A stretch of DNA of 64,000 nucleotides from Moraxella caprae DSM 19149 (GCF_000426885.1 NZ_AUGF01000012.1:1-64000), one strand, 5' to 3'; counted from the stretch's first letter, positions 44,458-54,596 are shown. The notes: a model not told the origin generated them from the sequence alone. Translations and numbers: made by a program.

Positions 44458-46785
44458 ATGTTTAATAAAACCTTTGAAAACACTCGCCAAGCGGTAGAAG
44501 ATTTCGCCCGCAAAGAACAGCACGAATACATCACGGTTGAGCATTTGCTGCTGGGACTTATCAGCGACCCCGAAGCACGAGAGATTTTGACGGCGTGTGG
44601 GGTGGATTTGGACTTTTTAGCAAATGAGTTAAAGCGATATTTGCAAGTTTATATCCCACGCATTACAGGCACGCACGCCACGCCCATGATGACCAAAGCC
44701 TATCAGCGAGTGTTGCAACGGGCGATTTGGCACGTACAGACCAGTGGGCAGGGGCGAGCGGTGTCAGGCATTGATGTATTGGTGGCGATATTTAAAGAGC
44801 GGGACTCACAGGCGGTGGCACTGCTCAAATCGCAGGGAATATCAGGCTTGTCAGTCATGCGGTATCTGTCGCATGGCATGAATGAGCCTAATGATGAGCA
44901 GGGCGAGAGCGAAGAAGATGACAGTCCCAAAGCCCAAAAGTCCGCCCCCAAAAAAGACCCGCTCAAAGAGTTTGCCCAAAATCTTAACGAGCGAGCCAAG
45001 CAGGGTTTGACCGACCCGCTCATCGGACGCATGGCGGAGATAGAACGCACCGCCCAAATCCTATGCCGTCGCCGTAAAAATAATCCCCTACTGGTGGGCG
45101 ACCCTGGGGTGGGCAAGACCGCCATTGCCGAAGGGTTGGCATGGCTCATCACCAGTGGCAAAGCCCCCAAAGCCCTAGCCGATACCATCATTTATAGCCT
45201 TGACATCGGTTCATTGGTGGCAGGGACGAAGTTTCGTGGCGATTTTGAAAACCGTATCAAAGACTTATTAAAAGCCATTAAAAAACAGCCCAATGCCGTG
45301 CTATTTATTGATGAGATTCACACCATCATCGGGGCAGGTTCATCGATGAATAGCACCATGGACGTATCTAACCTTATCAAGCCTGCCTTAGCCAATGGCG
45401 AATTACGCTGTATCGGCTCAACGACCTTTGCCGAATACCGCCAAGTCTTTGAAAAAGACCATGCCTTATCCAGACGTTTTCAAAAAATCGACATCAAAGA
45501 ACCAAGCATAGAAGACAGCATTGGTATCTTACAAGGCTTAAAAGCCCAATACGAAGCCTTTCATCGGGTCAGCTATACCGATGACGCCATCAAGTCGGCG
45601 GTGGAGCTGTCTGCCAAGCACATCCATGACCGCTTTTTGCCCGACAAAGCCATCGATGTCATCGATGAAGCAGGGGCGAGAATGCGACTGCAACATGGCG
45701 AGAAGTTGGACAATGCTAATCATGACACACAAACAGCCATCATCGGCACGGTGGACGTGGCACAAGTCGAAGAAATCGTCGCTAAAATCGCTCGCATACC
45801 ACCCAAATCGGTGAGTCGTGATGATGTGGAAGTGTTGAAAAACTTAGAGCGAGATTTAAAACACGTCGTCTTTGGGCAAGATGAAGCGATTGGTAAATTA
45901 GCCGACAGTATCAAGCTGGCTCGGGCAGGGCTCAAATCCGCCGAAAAACCCATCGGGGCGTTTATGTTTGCAGGACCAACAGGAGTCGGCAAAACCGAAA
46001 TCGCCCGTCAGCTTGCCTTTGCCTTGGGCGTGGAGCTTATCCGTTTTGACATGAGTGAATACATGGAAGCCCACACCGCGTCACGGCTCATCGGGGCTCC
46101 CCCTGGCTATGTCGGCTATGATCAAGGCGGACTTTTGACCGAAAAAGTCCATCAACACACCCACTGTGTGCTACTGCTTGATGAGATTGAAAAAGCCCAT
46201 CATGACGTCTTTAACCTACTGCTACAAGTCATGGATCATGGCACGCTGACCGACAATAACGGCAGAAGCGTGTCCTTTAAACAAGTCATTCTCATCATGA
46301 CGACCAATGTCGGGGCAGAGAGTATTAGCCGTACATCGATGGGCTTTACCGAGCAAGACCACAGCAGTGATAACTCTGAGGCAATGAAACGCACCTTTAC
46401 CCCAGAGTTTCGCAATCGTTTGGACGCGGTGGTGCAGTTCGCTCCGTTATCTAGTGAGACCATCGGTTCGGTGGTGGATAAATTCATCATCGAGCTACAA
46501 AGTACCCTAGATGATAAAAACGTGGTGCTAGAAGTCAGCGATGACGTGCGTACATATCTGGGCGAGAAGGGTTATGATAAACTCATGGGGGCAAGACCGA
46601 TGGCACGACTGGTGACCGATGAGCTTAAAAAACCCCTTGCCGAAATGATACTCTTTGGCGAGCTGGCACAAGGTGGGGTGGTGCAAGTGTCGCTTGATGA
46701 TGAAAAATTGGCAAATGATGATAAAAAGTCATCAAAATTACGCTTTGATGTGGTAAAATCAGCACAAACAGTAGATATGGTGTAG
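44458..46785 (+). CDS. clpA: ATP-dependent Clp protease unfoldase subunit ClpA
   Basis: 775 aa Hsp100/Clp AAA+ unfoldase. The N domain (FEDTRQ-like start, [17 protein letters not shown]) is followed by AAA1 with [13 protein letters not shown] and [10 protein letters not shown], then AAA2 with [13 protein letters not shown] and [15 protein letters not shown], and the ClpP-loop signature region. No long middle domain, so ClpA not ClpB. It works with ClpP and the adaptor ClpS. The clpS gene is about 11 kb downstream rather than adjacent. Confidence 0.95.
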   Translation: MFNKTFENTRQAVEDFARKEQHEYITVEHLLLGLISDPEAREILTACGVDLDFLANELKRYLQVYIPRITGTHATPMMTKAYQRVLQRAIWHVQTSGQGRAVSGIDVLVAIFKERDSQAVALLKSQGISGLSVMRYLSHGMNEPNDEQGESEEDDSPKAQKSAPKKDPLKEFAQNLNERAKQGLTDPLIGRMAEIERTAQILCRRRKNNPLLVGDPGVGKTAIAEGLAWLITSGKAPKALADTIIYSLDIGSLVAGTKFRGDFENRIKDLLKAIKKQPNAVLFIDEIHTIIGAGSSMNSTMDVSNLIKPALANGELRCIGSTTFAEYRQVFEKDHALSRRFQKIDIKEPSIEDSIGILQGLKAQYEAFHRVSYTDDAIKSAVELSAKHIHDRFLPDKAIDVIDEAGARMRLQHGEKLDNANHDTQTAIIGTVDVAQVEEIVAKIARIPPKSVSRDDVEVLKNLERDLKHVVFGQDEAIGKLADSIKLARAGLKSAEKPIGAFMFAGPTGVGKTEIARQLAFALGVELIRFDMSEYMEAHTASRLIGAPPGYVGYDQGGLLTEKVHQHTHCVLLLDEIEKAHHDVFNLLLQVMDHGTLTDNNGRSVSFKQVILIMTTNVGAESISRTSMGFTEQDHSSDNSEAMKRTFTPEFRNRLDAVVQFAPLSSETIGSVVDKFIIELQSTLDDKNVVLEVSDDVRTYLGEKGYDKLMGARPMARLVTDELKKPLAEMILFGELAQGGVVQVSLDDEKLANDDKKSSKLRFDVVKSAQTVDMV

Positions 46786-46837
46786 GATTATCCTAAGCAT
46801 ATCATTAGATGATTGCGTTAATATAAAAGGTGGATTT

Positions 46838-47689
46838 ATGGCACAGATTTTAGATGGTAAAGCCCTTGCTGGTCAAATTGAAAAAGAACTTAGCGAGCGA
46901 GTGCAAAATCTTAAAGACAAGACAGGACGTACACCCATTTTGGCGACTATCCTAGTCGGCGATGACCCAGCGTCAGCGACCTATGTCCGCATGAAAGGCA
47001 ATGCCTGTAAGCGTGTGGGCATGGACTCTATCCGTGTGGAAATGCCAAGCGAGACGACCACCGATGAGCTACTTGCTAAAATCCGTGAATTAAACACCAA
47101 CCCCGATGTGCACGGCATTTTATTGCAGCACCCTGTGCCTGCTCAGATTGATGAGCGTGCTTGTTTTGATGAGATTGCCCTATCCAAGGATGTGGATGGC
47201 GTGACTTGTCTGGGCTTTGGACGTATGGCGATGGGCGAGCGTGCTTATGGTTCTGCCACACCGCAAGGTATCATGCACCTGCTAAATCACCATAACGTAC
47301 CACTGGCGGGCAAACACGCTGTGGTGGTGGGGCGTAGTGCGATTTTGGGCAAACCGATGGCGATGATGCTCCTAAATGCCAACTGCACCGTAACCATTTG
47401 CCACTCTAAGACCGCTAATCTTGTCGACCATGTCCGCCAAGCGGACATCGTGGTGGGGGCGGTGGGCGTGCCAGAGCTTATCAAAAAAGATTGGATAAAA
47501 CAAGGGGCGGTGGTTGTGGATGCAGGCTTTCACCCGACTAAGACAGGCGGTGTGGGCGATATTGAGCTTGATGGTATTGAAGAGATTGCCAGTTTCTACA
47601 CGCCTGTACCAGGGGGTGTGGGACCGATGACCATTAACACCCTAATCCGCCAAAGTGTCGAAGCAGGCGAGTTGGAAGCAGGTTTGTAA
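46838..47689 (+). CDS. folD: Methylenetetrahydrofolate dehydrogenase/cyclohydrolase
   Basis: Bifunctional folate one-carbon enzyme, 283 aa. Motifs [14 protein letters not shown] with the catalytic Tyr/Lys, [44 protein letters not shown] and [12 protein letters not shown]. The start has an AAAGGTGG site. Note that folate C1 metabolism coexists with a folate-independent methionine synthase (mesD) in the same window. Confidence 0.96.
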   Translation: MAQILDGKALAGQIEKELSERVQNLKDKTGRTPILATILVGDDPASATYVRMKGNACKRVGMDSIRVEMPSETTTDELLAKIRELNTNPDVHGILLQHPVPAQIDERACFDEIALSKDVDGVTCLGFGRMAMGERAYGSATPQGIMHLLNHHNVPLAGKHAVVVGRSAILGKPMAMMLLNANCTVTICHSKTANLVDHVRQADIVVGAVGVPELIKKDWIKQGAVVVDAGFHPTKTGGVGDIELDGIEEIASFYTPVPGGVGPMTINTLIRQSVEAGELEAGL

Positions 47690-47881
47690 ATACTGCCCCA
47701 TTCTCAATTTCGCTTCGGGCAAAAGATAAGATGAATGCGATAACACACCCAGTCAAAATGCACACAAACCTTCCTTGATTGGTGGTGTTCCCTTGTCTGT
47801 GTGTCGTCATGGTGGTGCAGGATGACTCAAGAACTTTAAATTTGTGGTAAGTTTGGTTTTTGTGCAAATCAACATGTGTAT

Positions 47882-48063
47882 TAATTTGGCTTTAAAACTT
47901 ATCTACTGATGGGTATGCAAGGTCAAGTGATTGACTTTGGTTTAACACCTGCTAATATTGATGATGGATAAGAGAATTATGATATCTGTCCAACCGACTT
48001 ACCAGAAATCTATTTGCTTATGGTTTTTACACAGAGATTGGGGATACCTGTCTTTTGTGACAC
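47882..48063 (+). pseudogene. Decayed transposase fragment (IS982-like)
   Basis: Translation of this strand gives FGFKTYLLMGMQGQVIDFGL, then TPANIDD, an in-frame stop at about 47954, and ENYDICPTDLPEIYLLMV with TQRLGIPVFCD. GFK-L-M-QGQVIDF-LTPAN is typical of the DDE part of IS982-family transposases. Only about 60 codons survive, without the element ends. A family 1 repeat begins 12 bp later. The other 190 bp of this gap, back to folD, holds no recognised feature. Confidence 0.65.
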
Positions 48064-48074
48064 AATTTACATTG

Positions 48075-48249
48075 TAGGGTGTGCCTGCCTTTTGTATTTG
48101 CAATGAAAATCACGAAAAATCGCACGTTTTTAAGGAGAAACGTAGGCTGATAGTCATTCTATCAAGCAAGTTTTTTGTTTGAAAAACGTACGATTTCCCT
48201 GTTTTTAAACAGGCTTTGTATGGTGGATATCAAAGGCGGGTACGCCCTA
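48075..48249 (-). repeat. Family 1 element; its last bases are the cysB-like stop codon
   Basis: TAGGGTGTGCCTGCCTTTTG, TCGCACGTTTTTAAGGAGAA and TATCAAAGGCGGGTACGCCCTA. The terminal CTA at 48247-48249 is, on the minus strand, the TAG stop of the LysR gene. The central stem GATAGTCATTCTATC is partly kept. Confidence 0.75.
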
Positions 48250-49191
48250 GCGTCTATCAAATTGAGCTTGACACAGTTTGATAAACTCACCGCCAAATTT
48301 GCGAATGTCGCTGTCATCACGCACCGCAATCCAACTGGTAAACCGCCCAAAGTGGCTCACAGGGATGGCAACAAGGTCAGGATAGTTGGTAGGTTCATAC
48401 GCCATCTCAGCGATGATGCCTATGCCTAGACCTGCCGATACATAGGTGCTAATCACGTCCGAGTCTAGGGCGGCAAGCACGATTTTGGGTTGTAATCCTG
48501 CCTGCTCAAACGTCTTATCAATGGCACTTCGCCCTGTAAAACCGCCATGATAAGTAATGATGGGAAAACTTGCCAGTTCAGGCAAATCCACACCATCCAT
48601 CACGCCTGCTACTCCTGCCAGCTCATGGTCTTTGGGGACGATGACTACGTGCGACCAGTCATAATAGCGATGACAGCGTAACACGGCGTTGTTGAGCAGG
48701 CTCTCGGTGGCAATGCCAATGTCGGCTTGCCCACGAATGACCATTTGGGCGATGGTCTCAGGGTCGGCTTGTTGTAGTACCAGATTGACCTTAGGGAATT
48801 TTTGCAAAAACTCCTTGACAATGGTGGGCAAGACATAGCGGGCTTGGGTGTGGGTGGTGGCAACGGTCAGCGTGCCTTCTTGGGCGTTATTAAAATCAAG
48901 GCTTAGGTTTTCGATGGTGCGTATCTCGGCAAAAATCGCTTCGATGTGGGGCAGTAGCGATTTACCAATGGGGGTAAGCCCTGTTAGGCGTTTGCCTTGA
49001 CGGGTAAATACGTCCGCTTTGAGCTGATTTTCTAGGGCGGCGATTTGTTTGGATAGGCTGGACTGACTGGTGTGGAGCAGTTCGGCGGCTTGGGATAGGT
49101 TATAACCATTGACGACGGTATGCCAGACGGTTTCTAGCTGTTTGAGCTGAATTTGTAAATGCTTTTGGTTGATGACCACATCTATCGCCAT
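48247..49191 (-). CDS. cysB: LysR-family regulator of the CysB type
   Basis: 314 aa LysR regulator. Residues 12-70 form the winged HTH (LKQLETVWHTVVNGYNLSQA, then HTSQSSLSKQIAALE) with the CysB-typical spelling. The C-terminal effector domain has VATTHTQARYVLP and QADIGIATES. CysB-group proteins activate sulphate assimilation in response to acetylserine. It could equally be Cbl. The stop codon is supplied by the last bases of a family 1 repeat, so the original C-terminus may have been slightly longer. Confidence 0.85.
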   Translation of the reverse strand: MAIDVVINQKHLQIQLKQLETVWHTVVNGYNLSQAAELLHTSQSSLSKQIAALENQLKADVFTRQGKRLTGLTPIGKSLLPHIEAIFAEIRTIENLSLDFNNAQEGTLTVATTHTQARYVLPTIVKEFLQKFPKVNLVLQQADPETIAQMVIRGQADIGIATESLLNNAVLRCHRYYDWSHVVIVPKDHELAGVAGVMDGVDLPELASFPIITYHGGFTGRSAIDKTFEQAGLQPKIVLAALDSDVISTYVSAGLGIGIIAEMAYEPTNYPDLVAIPVSHFGRFTSWIAVRDDSDIRKFGGEFIKLCQAQFDRR

Positions 49192-49272
49192 GATACGCCC
49201 CTTAATCTGAGTTATAAAGTGCTGTCATTATAAAAGCCACCACCAAAAAAGAAAATACCCAAAAAGAAAAAA

Positions 49273-49301
49273 CAAATGCCGATTAGGAATATCGGCATTT
49301 G
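49273..49301 (-). terminator. Terminator after hicB
   Basis: CAAATGCCGAT / ATCGGCATTTG, followed on the minus strand by a T-rich run, 27 bp past the hicB stop. Confidence 0.8.
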
Positions 49302-49327
49302 TGCGGTATAAAGATGGAGATTATCCG

Positions 49328-49726
49328 CTAAGCATTGGCAAGTTCATGCTCTATTGCTTTTAAAATAAAGGCTTTAATATCGTGTTCGTCATAGCCGATT
49401 TGTGCTTGGATTTGGGTAAGTAAGGCACGGGGTAGGTGCAGGTTAAAGGGTTTTTGCTTGCTGTTAAAGAGCATGGAATTTAAGCTAATCATTGCCCATG
49501 TTTGCCCTGCAAATTTGGGGTTGGTTAGATGATTGGTGATGTTCTCAGGTTGGGGCAGGTCACTGCCATCATCTGCCAGTTTTTGTAAATGCCCAATCAA
49601 GGTAGAACGTACTTTATTAATCGTATCGGCGATGCTGTCGCCAATTACGTGAATTTCTGGCAAATCAGGTACTTGGGCATGAAAAGTATCATCTTCTTGT
49701 CTAATGGCAACGCTAAAAAGTTTCAT
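49328..49726 (-). CDS. HicB-like antitoxin without partner toxin
   Basis: 132 aa. The N-terminal half (FSVAIRQEDDTFHAQVPDLP, VIGDSIADTINKVR) is the degenerate RNase-H-like HicB fold. The C-terminal half (PFNLHLPRALLTQIQAQIGY) is a ribbon-helix-helix DNA-binding segment. HicB normally pairs with a small HicA mRNA-interferase, but no HicA-like frame lies on either side: 49727-50023 and 49192-49327 show nothing. Probably a solitary antitoxin or regulator. Confidence 0.75.
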   Translation of the reverse strand: MKLFSVAIRQEDDTFHAQVPDLPEIHVIGDSIADTINKVRSTLIGHLQKLADDGSDLPQPENITNHLTNPKFAGQTWAMISLNSMLFNSKQKPFNLHLPRALLTQIQAQIGYDEHDIKAFILKAIEHELANA

Positions 49727-50023
49727 GATGGATTGATGTGCTAAAAGGGATTTTTATTTTGTCATAATTATAATAAATTGGCAATATGTTAAGACTGGCG
49801 GTAACTTTAAAAGGTTAGATGGTTGATTTGTTTACCAAACGTATCTTATGTGGATATTGCGATTTAGGCGGCATGGTTTCTGTCGGTGAGTGTATTTAAC
49901 TTGATGTGTGGGGTCGACATGTGGGCATGGGCATGTCTGATTTTGAAAATATCACAATAACTTTTTGTAAAATAACCAAAAATAGTCTAAAATGGCAGAT
50001 TATTTTTTAACTCATGCACAGCG
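49727..50023. other. Non-coding gap between hicB and ampG
   Basis: 297 bp shared by the divergent hicB and ampG genes. AT-rich, no repeat family member and no ORF that looks real. It must hold both promoters, but none could be assigned with confidence. Confidence 0.4.
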
Positions 50024-51544
50024 ATGATACAACAATCTGATTTTTCGGCATTTAAGGCGGCTTATTTTAATCGTCAAGCCTTATCCATGCTATTTTTAGG
50101 CTTTGCCGCAGGCGTGCCGATTTTGCTGATTTTTTCTAGTTTGGGCTTGTGGCTAAGAGAGGCAGGCATTGACCGCAGTACGGTGACGATGTTTAGCTGG
50201 GCGGCGTTGGGTTATTCGTTTAAGTTTATTTGGTCGCCATTGGTGGATGCTTTGCCCTTGCCTGTGCTTGGTAAAATACTCGGTCATCGCCGTTCATGGC
50301 TACTACTATGTCAGGTGTTTATCATTACTGCCATTATTATGATGGCGATGACTGACCCCGCTCAGGTTGCCCCGTCCGTGATGGCGGTGGGGGCGGTGTT
50401 GCTTGGCTTTTCGGCGGCGACCCAAGACATCGTGATAGATGCCTATCGTATCGAGTCCGCCCCGAGCGAGATGCAAACGGCGCTCTCGGCAAGTTATGTG
50501 GCAGGTTATCGCATTGGCATGATTATCTCGGGGGCGGGGGCGTTGTATTTGGCGGAGCTGTTTGGCTCCAAAGAAGGCATGTATCAGTATGTGGCATGGC
50601 AAAAAACCTATCTCATCATGGCGTGTGTCATGCTCATCGGTGTGGCGACCACGCTACTGATTCGTGAGCCTATCCGTCAGGTCAAACCTGTGTTTACCCA
50701 GACCGCAGACTACGCAAGACTGTGCGTGGTATTCGCACTCTCGGTGGTGGCTTTTATCATGACGTATCGGACGATGGGTGGGGTATTGCCAGAGTCAGAG
50801 AGTGTGGGTATTGCCTTTTTGCTGGGCTGTGTGCAGTTCATCAGTAGTGCAATCGCCATGGGGGCGGTCAGCTATGGCTTGGTGCAGGCAGGCGTGGTCA
50901 GACGAGAAGTGGCACAGGCGACATGGGTTGCCCCTATTACCGATTTTTTTGCTCGTTATGGTAAAAAGGCGATGCTACTGTTGGCACTCATTGGCTTGTA
51001 TCGTATCTCGGACATCGTGGCAGGGAACATCTCCAACCTATTTTATCAAGATTTGGGCTTTACCAAAATCCAAATCGCCAATGCGGTCAAAGTGGTGGGC
51101 GTGATTGCCAGTATTGGCGGTGGCTTTGTTGGGGGCTGGGTGGCTCAGCAGATGGGGGTCATGAGAGCGATGATGGTGGGGGCGATACTGGCGTGTGCCA
51201 CGAACCTGTTATTTATCATCCTTGCCAATATGCCGACCATTCTGGTCATGTATTTTGCGGTGATTACCGATAACCTAGCGGCAGGTTTGGCAAGTGCGGT
51301 ATTCATCGCCTTTTTGTCGGCACTGACATCCATTCGCTTCACGGCGGTGCAGTATGCCCTGTTTTCATCACTCATGACCCTATCGCCAAAAATCTTGGGT
51401 GGTTATTCGGGGGCGATTGTGGATGCGACCGATTATCCCACGTTTTTTGCCATCACATTTGTAATTGGACTGCCGATTTTATATTTGATTCATTTGGCAG
51501 ATAAACACATCTCGCTGGACGAGTCTGTACTTGACAAAGAATGA
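50024..51544 (+). CDS. ampG: AmpG-type muropeptide permease (MFS)
   Basis: 506 aa inner-membrane carrier with 12 or more hydrophobic segments. The N-terminus LFLGFAAGVPILLIFSSLGL, WLREAGIDRSTVTMFSW and FKFIWSPLVD is typical of AmpG, which imports anhydro-muropeptides from cell-wall recycling and thereby influences beta-lactamase induction in bacteria that have AmpR. DIVIDAYRIESAP and VATTLLIREP fit. It overlaps the prmC frame, so the two may be co-transcribed. Confidence 0.9.
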   Translation: MIQQSDFSAFKAAYFNRQALSMLFLGFAAGVPILLIFSSLGLWLREAGIDRSTVTMFSWAALGYSFKFIWSPLVDALPLPVLGKILGHRRSWLLLCQVFIITAIIMMAMTDPAQVAPSVMAVGAVLLGFSAATQDIVIDAYRIESAPSEMQTALSASYVAGYRIGMIISGAGALYLAELFGSKEGMYQYVAWQKTYLIMACVMLIGVATTLLIREPIRQVKPVFTQTADYARLCVVFALSVVAFIMTYRTMGGVLPESESVGIAFLLGCVQFISSAIAMGAVSYGLVQAGVVRREVAQATWVAPITDFFARYGKKAMLLLALIGLYRISDIVAGNISNLFYQDLGFTKIQIANAVKVVGVIASIGGGFVGGWVAQQMGVMRAMMVGAILACATNLLFIILANMPTILVMYFAVITDNLAAGLASAVFIAFLSALTSIRFTAVQYALFSSLMTLSPKILGGYSGAIVDATDYPTFFAITFVIGLPILYLIHLADKHISLDESVLDKE

Positions 51545-51545
51545 C

Positions 51546-52382
51546 ATGCACACCATCAATGCCCTAAAAGCCCAATTTCGCAAGCTATCGCACGCACACC
51601 TGCCTTATCATTGGTTTGAGTCGTTGCTGTTATTTGTGTTAAATAAAGACAAAGCCTTTTTAATCACCCACGATGATTATCTGCTGACTGCTGATGAATA
51701 TGATGGGCTAGAAAGTGGCATGGCAAAACTATGCTCGGGCGTGCCACTTGCATATGTCATCGGCAGGCAGGGCTTTTTTGGGCATGAGTTTTCGGTCAAT
51801 GAACACACGCTTATCCCACGCCCTGATACAGAGATGTTGGTGGAGGCGGCGCTTGATGTGGCGGCGGATAAGGGTTTGGGGCAGGCTCGGATATTAGATT
51901 TGGGGACAGGCTCGGGGTGTATTGCCCTAAGCATAGCAAAGGCGTTGCCGTCTAGTACGGTGCTGGCGGTGGATTATTCTCATCGTGCCTTAGACGTTGC
52001 TCGGCGAAATGCACAAGATTTGCAAGTGGCAAATTGCCAATTTATCCAATCAAATTGGTATGAAAATATCCCCATACAGAGCTTTGATGTCATCGCCTCC
52101 AATCCGCCCTATATCGCACGCACCGATGAGCATTTGGCGCAGTTGGGAGCGGAGCCTATCACGGCATTGGTGGCAGACAATCACGGCTTATCCGATATTG
52201 AAAAAATCATTAAGGGCAGTGCAGTGTATCTCATGCCCAGTGGCGTATTAGCCTTAGAACATGGCTACGACCAAGGGGCAGGCGTGCGGACGCTTTTTGC
52301 CAAGGCAGGCTTTAAAGACGTTCGCACCGTCAAAGACTATGGCGGCAATGATAGAATCACGATGGGGATTTGTGATGAGTGA
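51546..52382 (+). CDS. prmC: Release factor glutamine methyltransferase
   Basis: 278 aa SAM methyltransferase that modifies the GGQ Gln of RF1/RF2. Motifs are RQGFFGHEFSVNEHTLIPRPDTEMLVE (N-terminal), ILDLGTGSGCIALSIAK and the catalytic SNPPYI, with ALEHGYDQG and YGGNDRITMG. The ATG at 51546 lies just past the ampG stop; a TTG at 51531 is the longer option. It overlaps moeB by 8 bp. Confidence 0.93.
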   Translation: MHTINALKAQFRKLSHAHLPYHWFESLLLFVLNKDKAFLITHDDYLLTADEYDGLESGMAKLCSGVPLAYVIGRQGFFGHEFSVNEHTLIPRPDTEMLVEAALDVAADKGLGQARILDLGTGSGCIALSIAKALPSSTVLAVDYSHRALDVARRNAQDLQVANCQFIQSNWYENIPIQSFDVIASNPPYIARTDEHLAQLGAEPITALVADNHGLSDIEKIIKGSAVYLMPSGVLALEHGYDQGAGVRTLFAKAGFKDVRTVKDYGGNDRITMGICDE

Positions 52383-53163
52383 TAATGATAAAAAAATGAC
52401 TACCAGTGAGCTTAGCGATAATGAACTCATGCGGTATGCCCGTCAGATTCTGCTAAATGACTGGGACATGGATGCACAGCTACGCCTAAAAAGTAGCCGT
52501 GTGCTGATTGTGGGTGTGGGTGGTCTGGGCTGTCCTGTCTCGCAGATTCTGGCACGGGCAGGCGTGGGGAGCATGCATTTGATTGACTTTGATGTGGTAA
52601 GCCGTAGTAACCTGCAACGCCAAACACTGTTTAGAGAGTCGGACATCGGTCAGCCAAAGGTGGCAGTGGCAAGCCGTGCATTGGCGATGCATAATGAGTT
52701 TATTAACATCACTCATCAGGACGTGGAGCTAAATGCAGATAACATCACAGCGATAATTGGGGGTAGTGGTGCGGATTTGGTGATTGATTGCACGGATAAT
52801 TTCACCAGTCGTTATTTGATTAACCAAACCTGCCGAACGCTCGGTTTACCCCTGTTGTCCAACTCTGCCATTGGTGAAGTGGGGCAGATTGCGTTGTTTG
52901 ATAAGCAGACAGGCTGTTATGAGTGTTTGTTTGGGCAGGACAAAGATGATAACAGCAGTATTACCCAAAACTGTGCCACATCAGGGGTGTTGTCTAGCAC
53001 CGTGAGTATCATCGGCTCGATGTCGGCACAGATTGCCCTAGATTATCTCGGACGGAGGCATAACCCCATCGCTCACGAGCTGTTATTATGGCGGGGTAGA
53101 ACCATGACTTTACAAAAAATGCGATTTGCCACCAATAAACACTGCCCACTGTGCCACGCTTAG
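52375..53163 (+). CDS. moeB: Molybdopterin-synthase adenylyltransferase
   Basis: E1-like enzyme that adenylates the MoaD C-terminus. 262 aa from the ATG overlapping prmC. Features are the nucleotide-binding VGVGGLGCPVSQILARAGVG, SRSNLQRQTLF with the Arg finger, DCTDNFTSRYLIN, and zinc Cys pairs CYECLFG and CPLC at the very end. Unlike the other Moco genes it sits with prmC, 10 kb from the moa cluster. A ThiF role cannot be ruled out. Confidence 0.92.
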   Translation: MSDNDKKMTTSELSDNELMRYARQILLNDWDMDAQLRLKSSRVLIVGVGGLGCPVSQILARAGVGSMHLIDFDVVSRSNLQRQTLFRESDIGQPKVAVASRALAMHNEFINITHQDVELNADNITAIIGGSGADLVIDCTDNFTSRYLINQTCRTLGLPLLSNSAIGEVGQIALFDKQTGCYECLFGQDKDDNSSITQNCATSGVLSSTVSIIGSMSAQIALDYLGRRHNPIAHELLLWRGRTMTLQKMRFATNKHCPLCHA

Positions 53164-53189
53164 CCGTACCATTCTTAGATGATAAAACC

Positions 53190-54503
53190 ATGAAAACATC
53201 ACCATTACAATTTGCCAAAAAATCCCTAAACACAGGGGCAAACGTCCTAGGTCGCCTACATAAAAGTGCCAGCGTGGCAGGGCTATCCGCCTTGCGTGTT
53301 GCCAAGGGCGAGCAGATGGATGCTTATCTGTTAAAAGATGCCTTTATGCAGATGGGCGTGACTTATATCAAACTTGGGCAGTTCATCGCCAGCACACCAT
53401 CACTGTTTCCCCGTGAGTATGTGCTTGCCTTTGCTGACTGTTTGGATGCCACACCGCCTGTGCCATTTGCCAAAATGCAAGCCGTGCTGACTGAGGAGCT
53501 GACCGATGATGGGCGTGGGCTTGATGATATTTTTGCGTTCATCGACCCTGTGCCACTGGCGTCAGCGAGTATCGCACAGGTGCATAAGGCGGTGTTAAAA
53601 GATGGGCGAAAAGTCGCCCTAAAAATCCAAAAGCCCGATGTTGGGGCGATTATGCAGACTGACCTAGGGGTGTTACATGGGGCGTTTTGGGCGATGGAGC
53701 GACTCTTGCCGATGATGAAAACTGCCAATCTTGCCCCCATCATCGATGAGATTCGCACTCGCATGACTGCTGAGACTGACTTTTTGGCGGAGGCTCGCCA
53801 CATTGATAAATTTCGTGAATTTTTAGAAAAAACAGGCAGTCAGCACATCACCGCTCCCAAAGTTCATCACGACCTGTCGACCAAGCGTGTGTTGGTCATG
53901 GATTTGTTGGTTGGTAAGTCGCTCGTTGATGAAAGCTTGCTTAGCGACATCGCCCAAAGCAATCACACCACACCCCAAAAAGTGATGGCGGATGTGTTAG
54001 ATACGTGGTTTTTGTCGCTGATGATGACGGGCGAGTTCCATGCGGATTTGCACGCAGGCAATCTCATGTATCTGACCGATGGGCGGATTGCCTTTTTGGA
54101 TTTTGGGCTGATGGGGCAGATTAAGCCGAGCAGTTTGCAGGCGTGTTTTTCATTGGTGCAGTCTCTGCAGCTTAACGACTATCACGGCATGGCACAGGCG
54201 ATGGTCGATATTGGCATGACCCACAGCCATGATAAAATCAAAGTAGGACAACTGGCAGACGACCTAAAAGCGATGATGGACAAGGTGCATGGCTCGCCCC
54301 AAGAGACGGATAATCTGAACCTGCTCATGCTAGAACTTGTGGAGATTGGCAAGCGTTATGGCGTACATTTTCCTAGGGATTTTGCGTTATTAACCAAGCA
54401 GTTATTGTACTTTGATAGATTTATGGTGACACTTGCCCCTGAGATGGAGCTGTTTGAAGGCGAGCGGTTAAAGGTGGTGATAGAAGAAAGGGCATCAAAT
54501 TAA
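53190..54503 (+). CDS. ABC1/UbiB-family atypical kinase
   Basis: 437 aa. The ABC1 features are the KxGQ region VTYIKLGQFIASTPSLFP, the Ala-rich loop PLASASIAQVHKA, the VALKIQKPDV lysine, FHADLHAGNLM and the metal site FLDFGLMG. UbiB-type proteins bind nucleotide and assist ubiquinone synthesis. This copy lacks the two C-terminal TM helices of E. coli UbiB, so it may be a second ABC1 paralogue rather than UbiB itself. Start at 53190, just after the moeB stop; a start at 53151 would overlap moeB. Confidence 0.85.
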   Translation: MKTSPLQFAKKSLNTGANVLGRLHKSASVAGLSALRVAKGEQMDAYLLKDAFMQMGVTYIKLGQFIASTPSLFPREYVLAFADCLDATPPVPFAKMQAVLTEELTDDGRGLDDIFAFIDPVPLASASIAQVHKAVLKDGRKVALKIQKPDVGAIMQTDLGVLHGAFWAMERLLPMMKTANLAPIIDEIRTRMTAETDFLAEARHIDKFREFLEKTGSQHITAPKVHHDLSTKRVLVMDLLVGKSLVDESLLSDIAQSNHTTPQKVMADVLDTWFLSLMMTGEFHADLHAGNLMYLTDGRIAFLDFGLMGQIKPSSLQACFSLVQSLQLNDYHGMAQAMVDIGMTHSHDKIKVGQLADDLKAMMDKVHGSPQETDNLNLLMLELVEIGKRYGVHFPRDFALLTKQLLYFDRFMVTLAPEMELFEGERLKVVIEERASN

Positions 54504-54547
54504 AGCGTACCCATCTTTTGTAACACAAATTGCATTTTAAATTTGTT

Positions 54548-54577
54548 AAAAAACCACGCTCTAGGACGTGGTTTTTT
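54548..54577. terminator. Terminator between the converging ABC1 and cstA genes
   Basis: AAAAAACCACG / CGTGGTTTTTT hairpin with A and T runs on either side, so probably terminates both convergent genes. Confidence 0.85.
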
Positions 54578-54596
54578 GCATGTTATAATTGCATTT

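Noticed and set aside
47690-47880. Possible structured RNA downstream of folD
   Set aside because: Several short complementary pieces exist, but no recognised RNA family, promoter or terminator.
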